Assembly (NCBI GenBank): GCA_963822595.1
Contig: CAWGIG010000001.1
Location: 620,001-684,000, forward strand
Reading direction: 5' to 3'
DNA: 64,000 nucleotides
Source of the DNA: CAVRUH01 sp963822595
Lineage (GTDB): Bacteria > Chlamydiota > Chlamydiia > Chlamydiales > Waddliaceae
Shown: positions 8,798-17,578 of the stretch, in pieces
Layout of the letters: the number at the start of each line of letters is the position of its first letter
Numbering within the stretch: the first letter of the stretch is position 1
Notes under the pieces: model-generated
Seen by the model: only the letters and a program-made list of their open reading frames with translations
Told to the model about the DNA's origin: nothing
Database searches by the model: none
Made by a program: the position numbers and the translations under genes

Positions 8798-9697
8798 ATG
8801 GAAACGGTAAGCAGGCTCAATTTAAAAGAGTTAAAGCCTGAAGACCGTGAAGTATTAGAACTTTTCACAGAACCTAAGTACCGTTGCTGTTTCGATGGTA
8901 AAGACCCTTACAAGATTCCCAATACCCCCATCGTGGCAGTGGGAGCTCCAAATGTAGGACTTGCCCTTGCTAGCATTCATACCGAAATGAATTTCGCTAT
9001 CATTCATTCTTTAGAAACAAAGAACGGGACGGAAAAGGAATATCATGCAATTTTTGATGTGCTGGAAAAGGAGTTAGTCCAGGCTAAAGCCTACACGGCC
9101 TCTTTCAGGTTCTATGATGAGGGGAAGAAAAGCAATGTGCTTTGGAAGGTCTTAAAAGAACGCCAATGGTCGGAGCCCGAACTCCATACAATAAAATACT
9201 TTCTGGGATATACTTTTAATCCCCCGTGGCTGAATAAAACGTCCCCATTTCCGAAAGGATTTACGGAATTCCCCTGGAAAAGGCTTAAACCGAAAGACAA
9301 ATTAGAGCTTATGCACAGGGTGGAGCAGCTCCGTGTACCGACGTATGTATCACCATTTGGCGAGGATGAGAAGATCATTGAGCCCTTGAACAGTTTTGGG
9401 CTTCGACATAAGAAGAAGGTTATTGGTTGGATGGTGACGCATCGTGTGGCCCCTGACACCATTTCCTATGCGTTTCTTTATATTGAACCGGAATACAAGT
9501 ATAAAGGGTACGCGATACGTCTTTTAGCGGATGCGATCAATATACAGAAGCGTTCGAAAGTAACGCATGCCGTATTTGAGATTAACATTGATCAATCGGA
9601 TCCGGCGTGGCTGATGTTTATTGAAAGGCGTTTAGCTCCTTATGCCGAAGATGTCGCCAAGATCTATAATTCCTGGAAGACCCTCAAAGAAATCTAA
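8798..9697 (+). CDS. GNAT-like acetyltransferase of unknown substrate
   Basis: I do not recognise a specific family for this 299-residue protein. Its C-terminal part has a GNAT-type core: a beta strand (ISYAFLYIEPEY) followed by YKGYAIRLLADAI, which resembles the acetyl-CoA pyrophosphate loop (R/QxxGxG/A) and the helix after it. The N-terminal half may be a second, degenerate GNAT domain. It starts 4 bases after clpX, so it is probably the third gene of the clpP-clpX operon. Its stop codon is the first triplet of the palindrome at 9695. A role in N-acylation is only inferred from the fold. Confidence 0.55.
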   Translation: METVSRLNLKELKPEDREVLELFTEPKYRCCFDGKDPYKIPNTPIVAVGAPNVGLALASIHTEMNFAIIHSLETKNGTEKEYHAIFDVLEKELVQAKAYTASFRFYDEGKKSNVLWKVLKERQWSEPELHTIKYFLGYTFNPPWLNKTSPFPKGFTEFPWKRLKPKDKLELMHRVEQLRVPTYVSPFGEDEKIIEPLNSFGLRHKKKVIGWMVTHRVAPDTISYAFLYIEPEYKYKGYAIRLLADAINIQKRSKVTHAVFEINIDQSDPAWLMFIERRLAPYAEDVAKIYNSWKTLKEI

Positions 9698-9800
9698 CGC
9701 GGAGGCGCGGGGACGCGGGGACGCGGAGAGAAAGAATTAGGATAAGATCGTTCTTTATTATTCCCCTCCGCGTCCCTGTGTCTCCGCGCCTCCGCGTTAA
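9695..9800. repeat. GC-rich palindrome of ACGCGGAG words
   Basis: The left arm starts TAACGCGGAGGCGCGGGGAC and the right arm is its inverted near-copy ending CGCCTCCGCGTTAA. The 8-base word ACGCGGGG/ACGCGGAG is repeated in each arm and an AT-rich loop lies between. The upstream gene uses the first three bases as its stop codon, so the element abuts the coding sequence exactly. Local G+C is far above the surroundings. Confidence 0.85.
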
Positions 9801-9821
9801 TATCGCTCAATGTCAGCATTT

Positions 9822-10478
9822 TTATTTGCTGATTTTGAGGAAATTTCTTTCTCGGGGGGCCTCTAGAGATATCATTTCATCGGATAATAATTTCATGAAT
9901 TTTACGTACATCGCATTTTTATCTGTAAATTCAATTTTTCCGTAAATTCCATTTTCTTGGGCGAAGGTCCATTCTACCGATAACTCTGTCGATCGATGGA
10001 TTGTAATGGAATATTTTTTGCTATGCTCATTCAGACATAATACCGAAAGAAAAGGTCGATTTGCAAAGTCCCTACCCCTCATTAAAGGAGCTGTCAACAT
10101 CTTACTATCGATCCTAAGGGGCTGATCACCGCCACATAACCTGGGAATGAAATTACTGATATAATGCAAATCTAAAACAGGGACCCTTATTAATCGACAC
10201 ACCCCGATTTCTTCTAACAACTCCTTTGGATAATTTTTCCGGATTTGCTCCACACATCTTTGAATCTCTATTTTCGATCTTTCGTTTTCTCCCACAGGAA
10301 TACTCAGCTCACGAGCAAAATTTCTCCAAAGATAGCCAGCCTGTGATCGAAACACTTTACTTACTTGTTCGAGAGTCGAAATCATCTGGATGCGCAACTC
10401 AATATTTTCAGACTTCACCGTGAACTTCAAAAGACAGTACAGACTTGTAGAGTCTAATTCCGAAATATTAGAAATCAT
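9822..10478 (-). CDS. Hypothetical protein with an F-box-like segment
   Basis: A 218-residue protein with no family I can name with certainty. Residues about 33-60 contain LEQVSKVFR, a gap, then LWRNFA, which resembles the second half of an F-box (LxxVcKxfRxxxxxxxLWrxla), the motif that binds Skp1 in eukaryotic ubiquitin ligases. The remainder looks like a mixed alpha/beta domain. Its ATG lies 11 bases inside the upstream SH2-PTP gene, so it is almost certainly translated from the same mRNA by coupling. F-box proteins are known from amoeba-associated bacteria. The first helix of the F-box is poorly conserved here. Confidence 0.5.
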   Translation of the reverse strand: MISNISELDSTSLYCLLKFTVKSENIELRIQMISTLEQVSKVFRSQAGYLWRNFARELSIPVGENERSKIEIQRCVEQIRKNYPKELLEEIGVCRLIRVPVLDLHYISNFIPRLCGGDQPLRIDSKMLTAPLMRGRDFANRPFLSVLCLNEHSKKYSITIHRSTELSVEWTFAQENGIYGKIEFTDKNAMYVKFMKLLSDEMISLEAPRERNFLKISK

Positions 10479-12000
10479 AATGATAACGCTTTCTTAAAGT
10501 TTGATAAATATGCTGATACTGATTTTCGTTTTGCACCATATTCACCCGACCACTTTGCACGTTTCGAAGCTGAAGGACCGTACTTTTAACATTTATCATG
10601 GCGGGAATCCCCTCTGCAAGGGCTTTATCAATAACAAAACTCAAATGATGTTCTGCAATAAAGGTTCCAGTCCTCCCTATACCTGCGCTGCAATGGACGA
10701 GGATCGGTTTGTCCATTAATTCCGAACGGAGCACGTTAGTATCGTCGATCATTTTATTCACGAGATCAAGATTAGCAATTCCTTGATCTGCCCACTTTTC
10801 ATATTTGAGTTGATGGACAATTTTGGCTTCATTGTCCTTAGTTATTTTGAATGTTCTCAGAGTTAGCCCTTCCTCCTCCTTTGAAGCAGATCCGGCATAC
10901 CGAACCTGTTCAGAAACACATTCGACGCCAACATCTCCAAATTTGACTCTCCGATAGCCACATTCAGGCCAATACTTGCCGCATTTTTCCTTATCCCTCT
11001 CTTTGAGGTCCGTAACCATGACAATGACAGGAACATTTTCTTGCCAAACCATTTCCCAGAACTCATCAAATGTATGATGATTATATTCCTGAATAGGCCC
11101 TTGAGCGCAAATGTAGGTGGCTCCTTCCGGTACGGTCACTCGGCTTGCATTAATGTATTGACCGCTATTCAATTTTATCCGATTTTCATTGAAAGGAAGA
11201 ACATCCGAGTAGCGATTGCCTTTTTTATTTTTAGCTTCTGCCGTCAAAAAATCAAAAGTTGACTTTTTGATTTGTGGGATTGTTTTAAATTCTTCCACAG
11301 GATTTTCAACATCTAAGCCTAGAACTTTTAAATTCTGAAGAGTCTCAATAAGATTAATGGGAACTTGATTTTCATTAATATAATCAAGGATGAGTTCATC
11401 AAGGGTATTGTATTGGAGCTTTTTAACAGCGGGATTTTGAATGATATTTTTTTGAGTGTCATAAATGAATCTTACATGTTGAACACCATCGTCGGTAGCA
11501 TAGGATAGAATGAAGGCATTTTCATCTGAGGGATCGAGACGAAAAAGAAAACCTTTAACCCCTTTTTCATCCAAGTTATTCAATTTTTGTTCAGCAACTG
11601 CTAGATCCAAATTAGGAATAAAGGCGTTTGTAGCAAAGAGTAAATTCCACACCAAAAAACTTATCGAAGAATTCCAGCAACGAGGGCCGCAATGAATAAT
11701 GCCTTTTTCACCAACCATGACTCGTACTCTTTCAATTTCTCCATGTTCTTTAACATAATTCAAATCAAATAAATTCTCATATTTTGTGCCGCGGAGAAGG
11801 CGTGTCCCTTTAATCCTTTTACGCAAGGCAGGGCTCACTTCGCCTTTTGTTATGTTTTTGTATTCCGGACAACGCTTTAATTCTTCAATAGCTTCTAATC
11901 TTGGTAAATCCTTTGGTTTCTCGTAATCATCTGCATCCGATAAGAACCAACACCCGGATTGGCTTAAGCTTAATTCACTTGATCTATTTGGTACATCCAT
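10468..12000 (-). CDS. SH2-domain plus protein tyrosine phosphatase fusion, candidate effector
   Basis: The 510-residue protein has three parts. Residues 1-125 are unrecognised. Residues about 130-215 read like an SH2 domain: a helix AEQKLNNL, the strand GFLFR with Arg154 at the phosphotyrosine-binding position, LSYA, QHVRF with a His at the usual betaD place, and a final LDELILDYI helix. Residues about 260-510 are a classical tyrosine phosphatase: NRYSDVLPF, QYINAS, CAQGP, KYWP, a WPD loop changed to WAD (403-405) with the general-acid Asp kept, the P-loop HCSAGIGRTG (His436, Cys437, Arg443) and a Q-loop. The layout recalls animal SHP phosphatases. It probably acts in the host cell; secretion is inferred. 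An F-box-like gene overlaps its end. Confidence 0.8.
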   Translation of the reverse strand: MDVPNRSSELSLSQSGCWFLSDADDYEKPKDLPRLEAIEELKRCPEYKNITKGEVSPALRKRIKGTRLLRGTKYENLFDLNYVKEHGEIERVRVMVGEKGIIHCGPRCWNSSISFLVWNLLFATNAFIPNLDLAVAEQKLNNLDEKGVKGFLFRLDPSDENAFILSYATDDGVQHVRFIYDTQKNIIQNPAVKKLQYNTLDELILDYINENQVPINLIETLQNLKVLGLDVENPVEEFKTIPQIKKSTFDFLTAEAKNKKGNRYSDVLPFNENRIKLNSGQYINASRVTVPEGATYICAQGPIQEYNHHTFDEFWEMVWQENVPVIVMVTDLKERDKEKCGKYWPECGYRRVKFGDVGVECVSEQVRYAGSASKEEEGLTLRTFKITKDNEAKIVHQLKYEKWADQGIANLDLVNKMIDDTNVLRSELMDKPILVHCSAGIGRTGTFIAEHHLSFVIDKALAEGIPAMINVKSTVLQLRNVQSGRVNMVQNENQYQHIYQTLRKRYHYDF

Positions 12001-12125
12001 TCAACAAACACCCTAAGAAAGAATTAAGTATATACTATAACACAAAAGATTTAAAATGTTATATATTATTTTTTTTATTTTCATGCTATATAAATTGCTT
12101 TTATATAAAAAAATATAATGTTTTA

Positions 12126-12154
12126 TTGCGTTTTTTTAGTATTTGATGTATAAT
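12126..12154 (+). promoter_or_regulatory. Probable sigma-70 promoter of the first tandem gene
   Basis: TTGCGT (12126-12131) and TATAAT (12149-12154) have the ideal 17-base spacer. Transcription would start near 12161, leaving a 24-base leader with no clear ribosome-binding site before the ATG at 12185. Confidence 0.65.
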
Positions 12155-12184
12155 AGACTTTTTAATTATTGATTTTTACATTTT

Positions 12185-13666
12185 ATGTCTATTATTACAA
12201 CAAACACATCTATAATATATCACGGAGAAAATCATCCCATTATGGGTATGACCGAAACAATATCCCCTGAAAACACATCACTTCTTGATATTTTTCCCGT
12301 AGCCAAGGTACCTCTTCAACCTTCCGAGATTCTTATAAATCTAAAAAAATATCTAAGCTTCCTCATGATGGCCCAAGAAGCCTTAGACAAATTTGAAAAA
12401 CGTATCATGCACTTCTTTGATCCTTTAGTCGGCGAGAACGCCTGTCAAGTCAGGGCGGCTATGTTCGCTGAAATGATCAACAAAGAGGGTATGGATGAAC
12501 ATCTTATATCAACCCAGAAGCACCTAGCAGATCATGCTGACAAGATGAAGGATCTTCTCGCTCATCTCAATATTAAATCTCTAAACGTTGACACTTTTAA
12601 ATCTTTCCTAGAAAAAAATAATGCATTTATAGAAATTTCTGTAGAAATTTCTGTGATCATTTCGTCATTTATTCTATCTGAAACGAGGATCGTTGAATAC
12701 AAACCTGTAGACTTTGGGATCCCATGCCGCTACGAAAGCAATCCTCATAAAATTTTTGCTAAGAGAAAAGGTTTAAGCCTTGGATTTGCGTTTGACATTA
12801 TCAAAATAGCTCAAGCTAAACTCTCAGAATTTTCTGTGAATTATGTACAACGTCTTGCCCTTCAATTACCCCTAAGTCAGGAAGAGAGAACCGCATCTAG
12901 GCAAGTTTTTGGTGATTTTGTAAAAATAGATGAGCGCCAACGTAAATTTACCGCCTTTTTCCCAACTCTTGGTCTGATTCTTAAAGAATTACATAGATCT
13001 GGCATACCCGTGATTTTAAAAGTAAAGCAGTATGTAAAAGGACAATCTCACCCGTACGGGATGGTTTCACTCGTATTTGGAAATCAAGGCAAAGATGACT
13101 ATTGCTCCCTGACCCCTTATGAAGGCTTATGTAAAAAAGGTGCTATGTTTATTCACACAATAAGTATCACAGAAAGGGGGCAAAGTGCGAAAGAACTCGA
13201 AGAAAAAATATTGAGGCATAACATCACAGATCTCATTTTAAGCGCCGCTGCTGATCATCCGGCATATGGTTTTGATAAGAAATTGCGTCCTGAAGATCCC
13301 CTATGCGATAAATATCGCGACCTTGCTCATGAATGGGGAACATGTCGCAGCAATCCAAGCTTATTTATGGTAGAACACATCTGTTACGATGTCATCGAGA
13401 TCGACAGTAAAGGGAGTATAGTGGAATCCGTCTATATCTCTATTAAACAGAAAGTCCAACAGTTATTTGATACTATTGCCGATATAGGAAATTTCATCGA
13501 ACCACTATTAGGTCTTAGATGGATAGTCAAAAACCCTGGATCAGTAACTATCGAAAATCTAATGGATGATGATAATTTAAAGAATGACGCTACAATATAT
13601 GCCTGTGAACGTAGATATACTCCCGAAGGTCGTATATATAGAAAATTTAAAGTGAAAATCTTTTGA
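12185..13666 (+). CDS. Hypothetical protein, first of two tandem near-identical paralogues
   Basis: A 493-residue protein of unknown family. It is nearly identical to the next gene for about 420 residues, then the two diverge in the last 70. It is rich in helix-forming stretches, has no signal peptide or clear membrane span, and has a conserved central block (YGMVSLVFGNQGKDDYC) and a second one (HPAYGFDKKLRPEDP). No ribosome-binding site is visible. Internal Met codons at residues 20 and 22 are alternative starts. The flanking DNA is unusually AT-rich. As an accessory gene next to the SH2-PTP block it may be a host-interaction protein, but nothing in its sequence proves that. Confidence 0.75.
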   Translation: MSIITTNTSIIYHGENHPIMGMTETISPENTSLLDIFPVAKVPLQPSEILINLKKYLSFLMMAQEALDKFEKRIMHFFDPLVGENACQVRAAMFAEMINKEGMDEHLISTQKHLADHADKMKDLLAHLNIKSLNVDTFKSFLEKNNAFIEISVEISVIISSFILSETRIVEYKPVDFGIPCRYESNPHKIFAKRKGLSLGFAFDIIKIAQAKLSEFSVNYVQRLALQLPLSQEERTASRQVFGDFVKIDERQRKFTAFFPTLGLILKELHRSGIPVILKVKQYVKGQSHPYGMVSLVFGNQGKDDYCSLTPYEGLCKKGAMFIHTISITERGQSAKELEEKILRHNITDLILSAAADHPAYGFDKKLRPEDPLCDKYRDLAHEWGTCRSNPSLFMVEHICYDVIEIDSKGSIVESVYISIKQKVQQLFDTIADIGNFIEPLLGLRWIVKNPGSVTIENLMDDDNLKNDATIYACERRYTPEGRIYRKFKVKIF

Positions 13667-13718
13667 AAGTATCTGGCTGGAATTTGATCTGAGACCAAAT
13701 CAACACTCATTTTAAATA

Positions 13719-13747
13719 TTGCAATTTATTACTATTTATTGTATAAT
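13719..13747 (+). promoter_or_regulatory. Probable promoter giving a leaderless mRNA for the second tandem gene
   Basis: TTGCAA (13719-13724) and TATAAT (13742-13747) are 17 bases apart. Transcription should begin about 13754, only about 2 bases before the ATG at 13756, so the message would be leaderless unless an internal Met codon (13813) is used. The first paralogue has the same promoter strength but a leader of about 24 bases. Confidence 0.6.
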
Positions 13748-13755
13748 ATATTATT

Positions 13756-15258
13756 ATGTTTCCTATTAATACAAGTTATGTTAATCACGGAGAAAATCAT
13801 CCCTTTATAGGCATGACCAAAACAATATCCCCTGAAAACACCTCACTTCTGGATATTTTTCCTGTAGCTAAAGTACCTCTTCAACCTTCCGAGATTCTGA
13901 TAAATCTAAAAAAATATCTAAGCTTTCTCATGATGGCCCAAGAAGCTTTAGACAAATTTGAAAAACGTATCATGCACTTCTTTGATCCTTTAGTCGGCGA
14001 GAACGCCTGTCAAGTCAGAGCTGCTATGTTCGCTGAAATAATCAACAAAGAGGGTATGGATGAACATCTTATATCTACCCAGAAGCACCTAGCAGATCAT
14101 GCTGACAAGATGAAGGAGCTTCTCGCTCATCTCAATATTAAATCTCTAAACGTTGACACTTTTAAATCTTTCCTAGAAAAAAATAATGCTTTTCTTGAAA
14201 TTTCTGTAGAAATTTCTGTGATCATTTCGTCGTTTATTCTATCTGAAACGAGGGTCGTTGAATACAAACCTGTAGACTTTGGGATCCCATGCCGCTACGA
14301 AAGCAATCCTCATAAAATTTTTGCCAAGAGGAAAAGTTTATCCCTTGGATTTGCGTTTGACATTATCAAAATAGCTCAAGCTAAACTCTCAGAATTTTCT
14401 GTGAATTATATACAGCGTCTTGCCCTTCAGTTACCCTTAAGTCAAGAAGAGAGAACTGCATCTAGGCAAGTTTTTGGTGATTTTGTGAAATTAGATGATC
14501 GCCAACGTAAATTTACCGCTTTTTTCCCAACTCTAGGTCTAGTTCTTAAGGAATTGCATAGAATTGGTATTCCCATAATTTTAAAAATAAAGCAGTACGT
14601 AAAAGGACAATCTCAACCTTACGGGATGGTTTCGCTCGTATTTGGAAATCAAGGGAAAGATGACTATTGTTCTCTCAGCCCTGATGAAGGATTATGTAAA
14701 AAAGGGGCTATGTTTATTCACACAATAAGTATCACAGAAAGCAAGCAAGATGCGAAAGAACTCGAAGAAAAAATATTGAAGCATAAAATCACAGATCTCA
14801 TGCTAAGCGCCGCTGCTGATCATCCGGCATATGGTTTCGATAAGAAATTGCGTCCTGAAGATCCCCTATGCGATAAATATCGCGACCTTGCTCATGAATG
14901 GGGAACATGTCGCAGCAATCCAAGTTTATTTATGGTAGAACACATCTGTTACGATGTCATCGAGATAGACAATAAAGGGAAGATAGTGGAAACCATCTAC
15001 GTCTCTAATAAACAGACAGCACAACAATTATATGATACTATTGCAGATATAGGTAATTTCATCGCGCCTAGATTACGTCTTAGCGCTAAAGGTAAATCCG
15101 TTCCAACAGCTACTATCAAAGATAATAAATTCGTCGATCTAACCATAAATGAGACAAGATTGAAAGATAGGGATCGGGTATATGCCTGCGAATTTCGATC
15201 TAATCCCACTCATCGTATCTACGATACAAAAGCAATTAATCTGAGAATCTTCGTATAA
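13756..15258 (+). CDS. Hypothetical protein, second tandem paralogue
   Basis: A 500-residue partner of the preceding gene, sharing almost every residue up to about position 420. Nucleotide identity is also very high, so the duplication is recent or is being homogenised by gene conversion. The C-terminal 70 residues differ strongly (AKGKSVPTATIKDNK against the other copy's NPGSVTIENLMDDD), although both end in a similar pattern (YACE, then a basic strand). This suggests the tail is the diversifying part. The stop codon lies one base from the convergent pgk stop. Function is unknown. Confidence 0.75.
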   Translation: MFPINTSYVNHGENHPFIGMTKTISPENTSLLDIFPVAKVPLQPSEILINLKKYLSFLMMAQEALDKFEKRIMHFFDPLVGENACQVRAAMFAEIINKEGMDEHLISTQKHLADHADKMKELLAHLNIKSLNVDTFKSFLEKNNAFLEISVEISVIISSFILSETRVVEYKPVDFGIPCRYESNPHKIFAKRKSLSLGFAFDIIKIAQAKLSEFSVNYIQRLALQLPLSQEERTASRQVFGDFVKLDDRQRKFTAFFPTLGLVLKELHRIGIPIILKIKQYVKGQSQPYGMVSLVFGNQGKDDYCSLSPDEGLCKKGAMFIHTISITESKQDAKELEEKILKHKITDLMLSAAADHPAYGFDKKLRPEDPLCDKYRDLAHEWGTCRSNPSLFMVEHICYDVIEIDNKGKIVETIYVSNKQTAQQLYDTIADIGNFIAPRLRLSAKGKSVPTATIKDNKFVDLTINETRLKDRDRVYACEFRSNPTHRIYDTKAINLRIFV

Positions 15259-15259
15259 T

Positions 15260-16459
15260 TTATTTATTACTAAGAGCCTCGAGCCCTGGGAGGGTGCCGA
15301 ATTCAATGAATTCCAGCGAAGCACCGCCACCGGTAGATAGATGCGAAATCTTATGGGCTAGATTAGCATGCTGTATCGCAGAGACAGAATCCCCTCCGCC
15401 CACGATAGTGGTTCCGGGGAGATTTGCGACCGATTCAGCAATGGCGTAAGTTCCTTTTGCAAAATTGGAATATTCAAATATACCTAAGGGTCCATTCCAA
15501 AAGACCGTTTTAGCAATATTGATTTGGCTTGTGAACTCTTGGATGGTTGAAGGGCCGATATCGACCCCTTGAAAACCGGGAGGAATCCCCTCTTCGCTTG
15601 TTACAATACGTGTTTGAGCATTATTAGAAACTTGAGCGGCTATCAAATGATCTACCGGCAATTGTAAAGTTACTCCTGCTTTTTTGAAACTCTGCAGGAC
15701 ATCTTTAGCAGTATCTAGAAGATCATTTTCGACGATTGAGTTCCCGACATTCTTGCCTTGAGCTTTTAAGAAGGTATAGGCCATTCCTCCGCCGATGAGG
15801 AGGCAGTCCACTTTTTTTAAAAGAGACTTGATCACCCCCAGTTTTGTTGAAACTTTGGCCCCACCGATAATGGCAATAAAAGGCCGACGAGGGGTGGTGA
15901 AAGTATCTCGAAGGAATTTGATTTCCTTTTCGATTAAAAATCCCATCGCGGACTTATCAGGAAAGTATTGTGTGATGGTTGCGGTCGAGCTGTGAGCTCT
16001 GTGAGCCGTTCCGAAGGCATCATTCACATAACAGTCGCCTAATTTTGCCAGTTTTTGAGCAAAGGAAGGATCCTTTTCGGGGTGCTCTTCGGCATCGTAA
16101 AACCTGAGATTTTCTAATAGGATCACATAGCCCGGTTTCATCCCTTTGATGAGATTTTCTACTTTTTCTCCGATGCAATCCGCCGCCATGAGAACAGGCT
16201 TGTCAAGGAATCGGGAAAGAACTTGAGCGCAGGGAGCCAATGACATTTCTAAGACCGCTTTTCCTTTTGGCCTGCCTAGGTGACTCATGAGGATCGGATA
16301 CCCCCCTTTTTCGAGAACGTATTTTATTGTAGGAACGGCAGCTGCGATGCGAGAGGTATCTGTAATATTTCCTGATTTATCGAGGGGAACATTAAAATCT
16401 ACGCGAATGAGAACTTTTTTTCCTTTGAGATCGAGATCCGTGACCACCTTTTTTTGCAT
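15260..16459 (-). CDS. pgk: Phosphoglycerate kinase
   Basis: This 399-residue glycolytic kinase converts 1,3-bisphosphoglycerate and ADP to 3-phosphoglycerate and ATP. The N-terminal substrate site RVDFNVPLD, the SHLGRPKG loop, the HRAHSS segment and the C-terminal nucleotide loop GGGDSVSAI are all present. Length is normal. It is transcribed away from the pdxH remnant, with 67 bases between the two starts, and its stop nearly touches the stop of the convergent hypothetical gene. Confidence 0.97.
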   Translation of the reverse strand: MQKKVVTDLDLKGKKVLIRVDFNVPLDKSGNITDTSRIAAAVPTIKYVLEKGGYPILMSHLGRPKGKAVLEMSLAPCAQVLSRFLDKPVLMAADCIGEKVENLIKGMKPGYVILLENLRFYDAEEHPEKDPSFAQKLAKLGDCYVNDAFGTAHRAHSSTATITQYFPDKSAMGFLIEKEIKFLRDTFTTPRRPFIAIIGGAKVSTKLGVIKSLLKKVDCLLIGGGMAYTFLKAQGKNVGNSIVENDLLDTAKDVLQSFKKAGVTLQLPVDHLIAAQVSNNAQTRIVTSEEGIPPGFQGVDIGPSTIQEFTSQINIAKTVFWNGPLGIFEYSNFAKGTYAIAESVANLPGTTIVGGGDSVSAIQHANLAHKISHLSTGGGASLEFIEFGTLPGLEALSNK

Positions 16460-16526
16460 ATAAAATCCTTTTTGATGCTAATGTAAAACATATGTACCCT
16501 GGTGTCAAGAATTCGAGGTGTAGCCG

Positions 16527-17164
16527 ATGAAAATAAATGATGGTTCCCACCATTATTTGAAAGAGAAGATTAAGCGTGAAAGCCTTTCGGACCATCCGAT
16601 AGATCTCTTTCAAAAGTGGTTTATTGAAGCTGAAGCTACACAAGAAATTGAAGTGAATGCCATGTCACTGGCAACAGCGACGAAAGACGGTAAGCCCTCG
16701 TGCCGTACGGTGCTTCTGAAGTTCTTTGACAAAAACGGGCTTATTTTTTTTACCAATTATGATAGTCGCAAGGTAAAGAACTCATCGAGAATCCGCAGGC
16801 AACCGTCGTATTTTTTTGGCGGAAGTTGATGAGGCAGGTCACATGCGAGGGAATAGTGGAAAAGACTACCCTCACCGAGTCGAATAGTTATTTCGTGAAG
16901 AGGCCAAGAGGGAGTCAATTGGGCGCTTGGGCATCTAAGCAGGGAAGTGTTATTCCATCGCGAGAGTATTTAGAAGAAAGCTTCCATCAATTCGATGAGA
17001 AGTTTAAAGACAGTGAGATTACGGCGCCGCCCTATTGGGGAGGTTTCCGTCTCGTTCCGCGCCGTTTTGAATTCTGGCAAGGCATGCAAAACCGGATGCA
17101 CGACAGGTTTCAGTATTTGTTAATGGAAGATGGGGCATGGAAAATCGACAGGCTTTCGCCATAG
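16527..17164 (+). pseudogene. pdxH: Pyridoxamine 5'-phosphate oxidase with one frameshift
   Basis: The gene for the FMN enzyme that makes pyridoxal phosphate is split into two frames. The first part (from 16527) gives SLATATKDGKPSCRTVLLK and FFTNYDSRK, and the second (to 17164) gives GSQLGAWASKQGS, PPYWGGFRL and the C-terminal RMHDRFQY. Adding one G in the AAGG at 16770-16773 restores an uninterrupted frame reading SRKGKELIENPQATVVFFW, as in normal PdxH. So a single base is missing from a G run. Both halves are otherwise well preserved, which fits a recent mutation or a sequencing error better than an old pseudogene. Confidence 0.85.
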
Positions 17165-17172
17165 TATAAAGA

Positions 17173-17487
17173 AACTCTGATTTCAAAACACGGAGTTCAC
17201 AGAGAACACAGAGAGTAAGAAGTTATACCAGATGCTTAAAACTGAGATCATTTTAGTAGATAGAGAAAAAAACATGGGTGAAATTAAAATGTATCTTTTA
17301 ACTACCCACTCTCTTTGGCAGAATTATTAGATTCTTTTTAGCAGTTGAAGTATGTCGGTTATCGTATAACTAATAAATTCTGCTTAAAAACAAAATTCAT
17401 TTCTCAATAAAATGATCTCAGTTTCAAGCATTTGCTCCAAATTCTTGCCCTGTGTTCTCCGTGAACTCTGTGTTTTAAAATCAGTTT
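17173..17487. repeat. MITE-like palindrome, copy A
   Basis: A 315-base inverted-repeat element. Outer arms carry AAAACACGGAGTTCACAGAG at the left and its inverse at the right. A second arm pair follows inside (CTTAAAACTGAGATCATTTTA at the left, its inverse with TTTCAAGCAT at the right), then a unique AT-rich centre. The same outer and inner arms recur at 25531-25780 and 28529-28710. No coding capacity is evident. The size and shape are those of a non-autonomous mobile element. It occupies most of the gap between pdxH and the bTHX gene. Confidence 0.85.
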
Positions 17488-17523
17488 GGCTATAAAAATA
17501 ATTTTAATTTTACAGCATTGGGT

Positions 17524-17546
17524 GCTCGACGTAAAACACGTCGAGC
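17524..17546. terminator. Short perfect hairpin downstream of the bTHX gene
   Basis: GCTCGACGT, loop AAAAC, ACGTCGAGC: a 9-bp perfect stem 33 bases past the bTHX stop on the minus strand. No T-run follows on either strand, so a terminator role is possible but not typical. Confidence 0.35.
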
Positions 17547-17578
17547 TACGTACCATAGCTTAAACAGAAGTCAAAATA

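Noticed and set aside
16826..17164. Separate small gene after a short pdxH
   Set aside because: Both halves are parts of one PdxH, and one added base at 16772 joins them with the expected intervening sequence.
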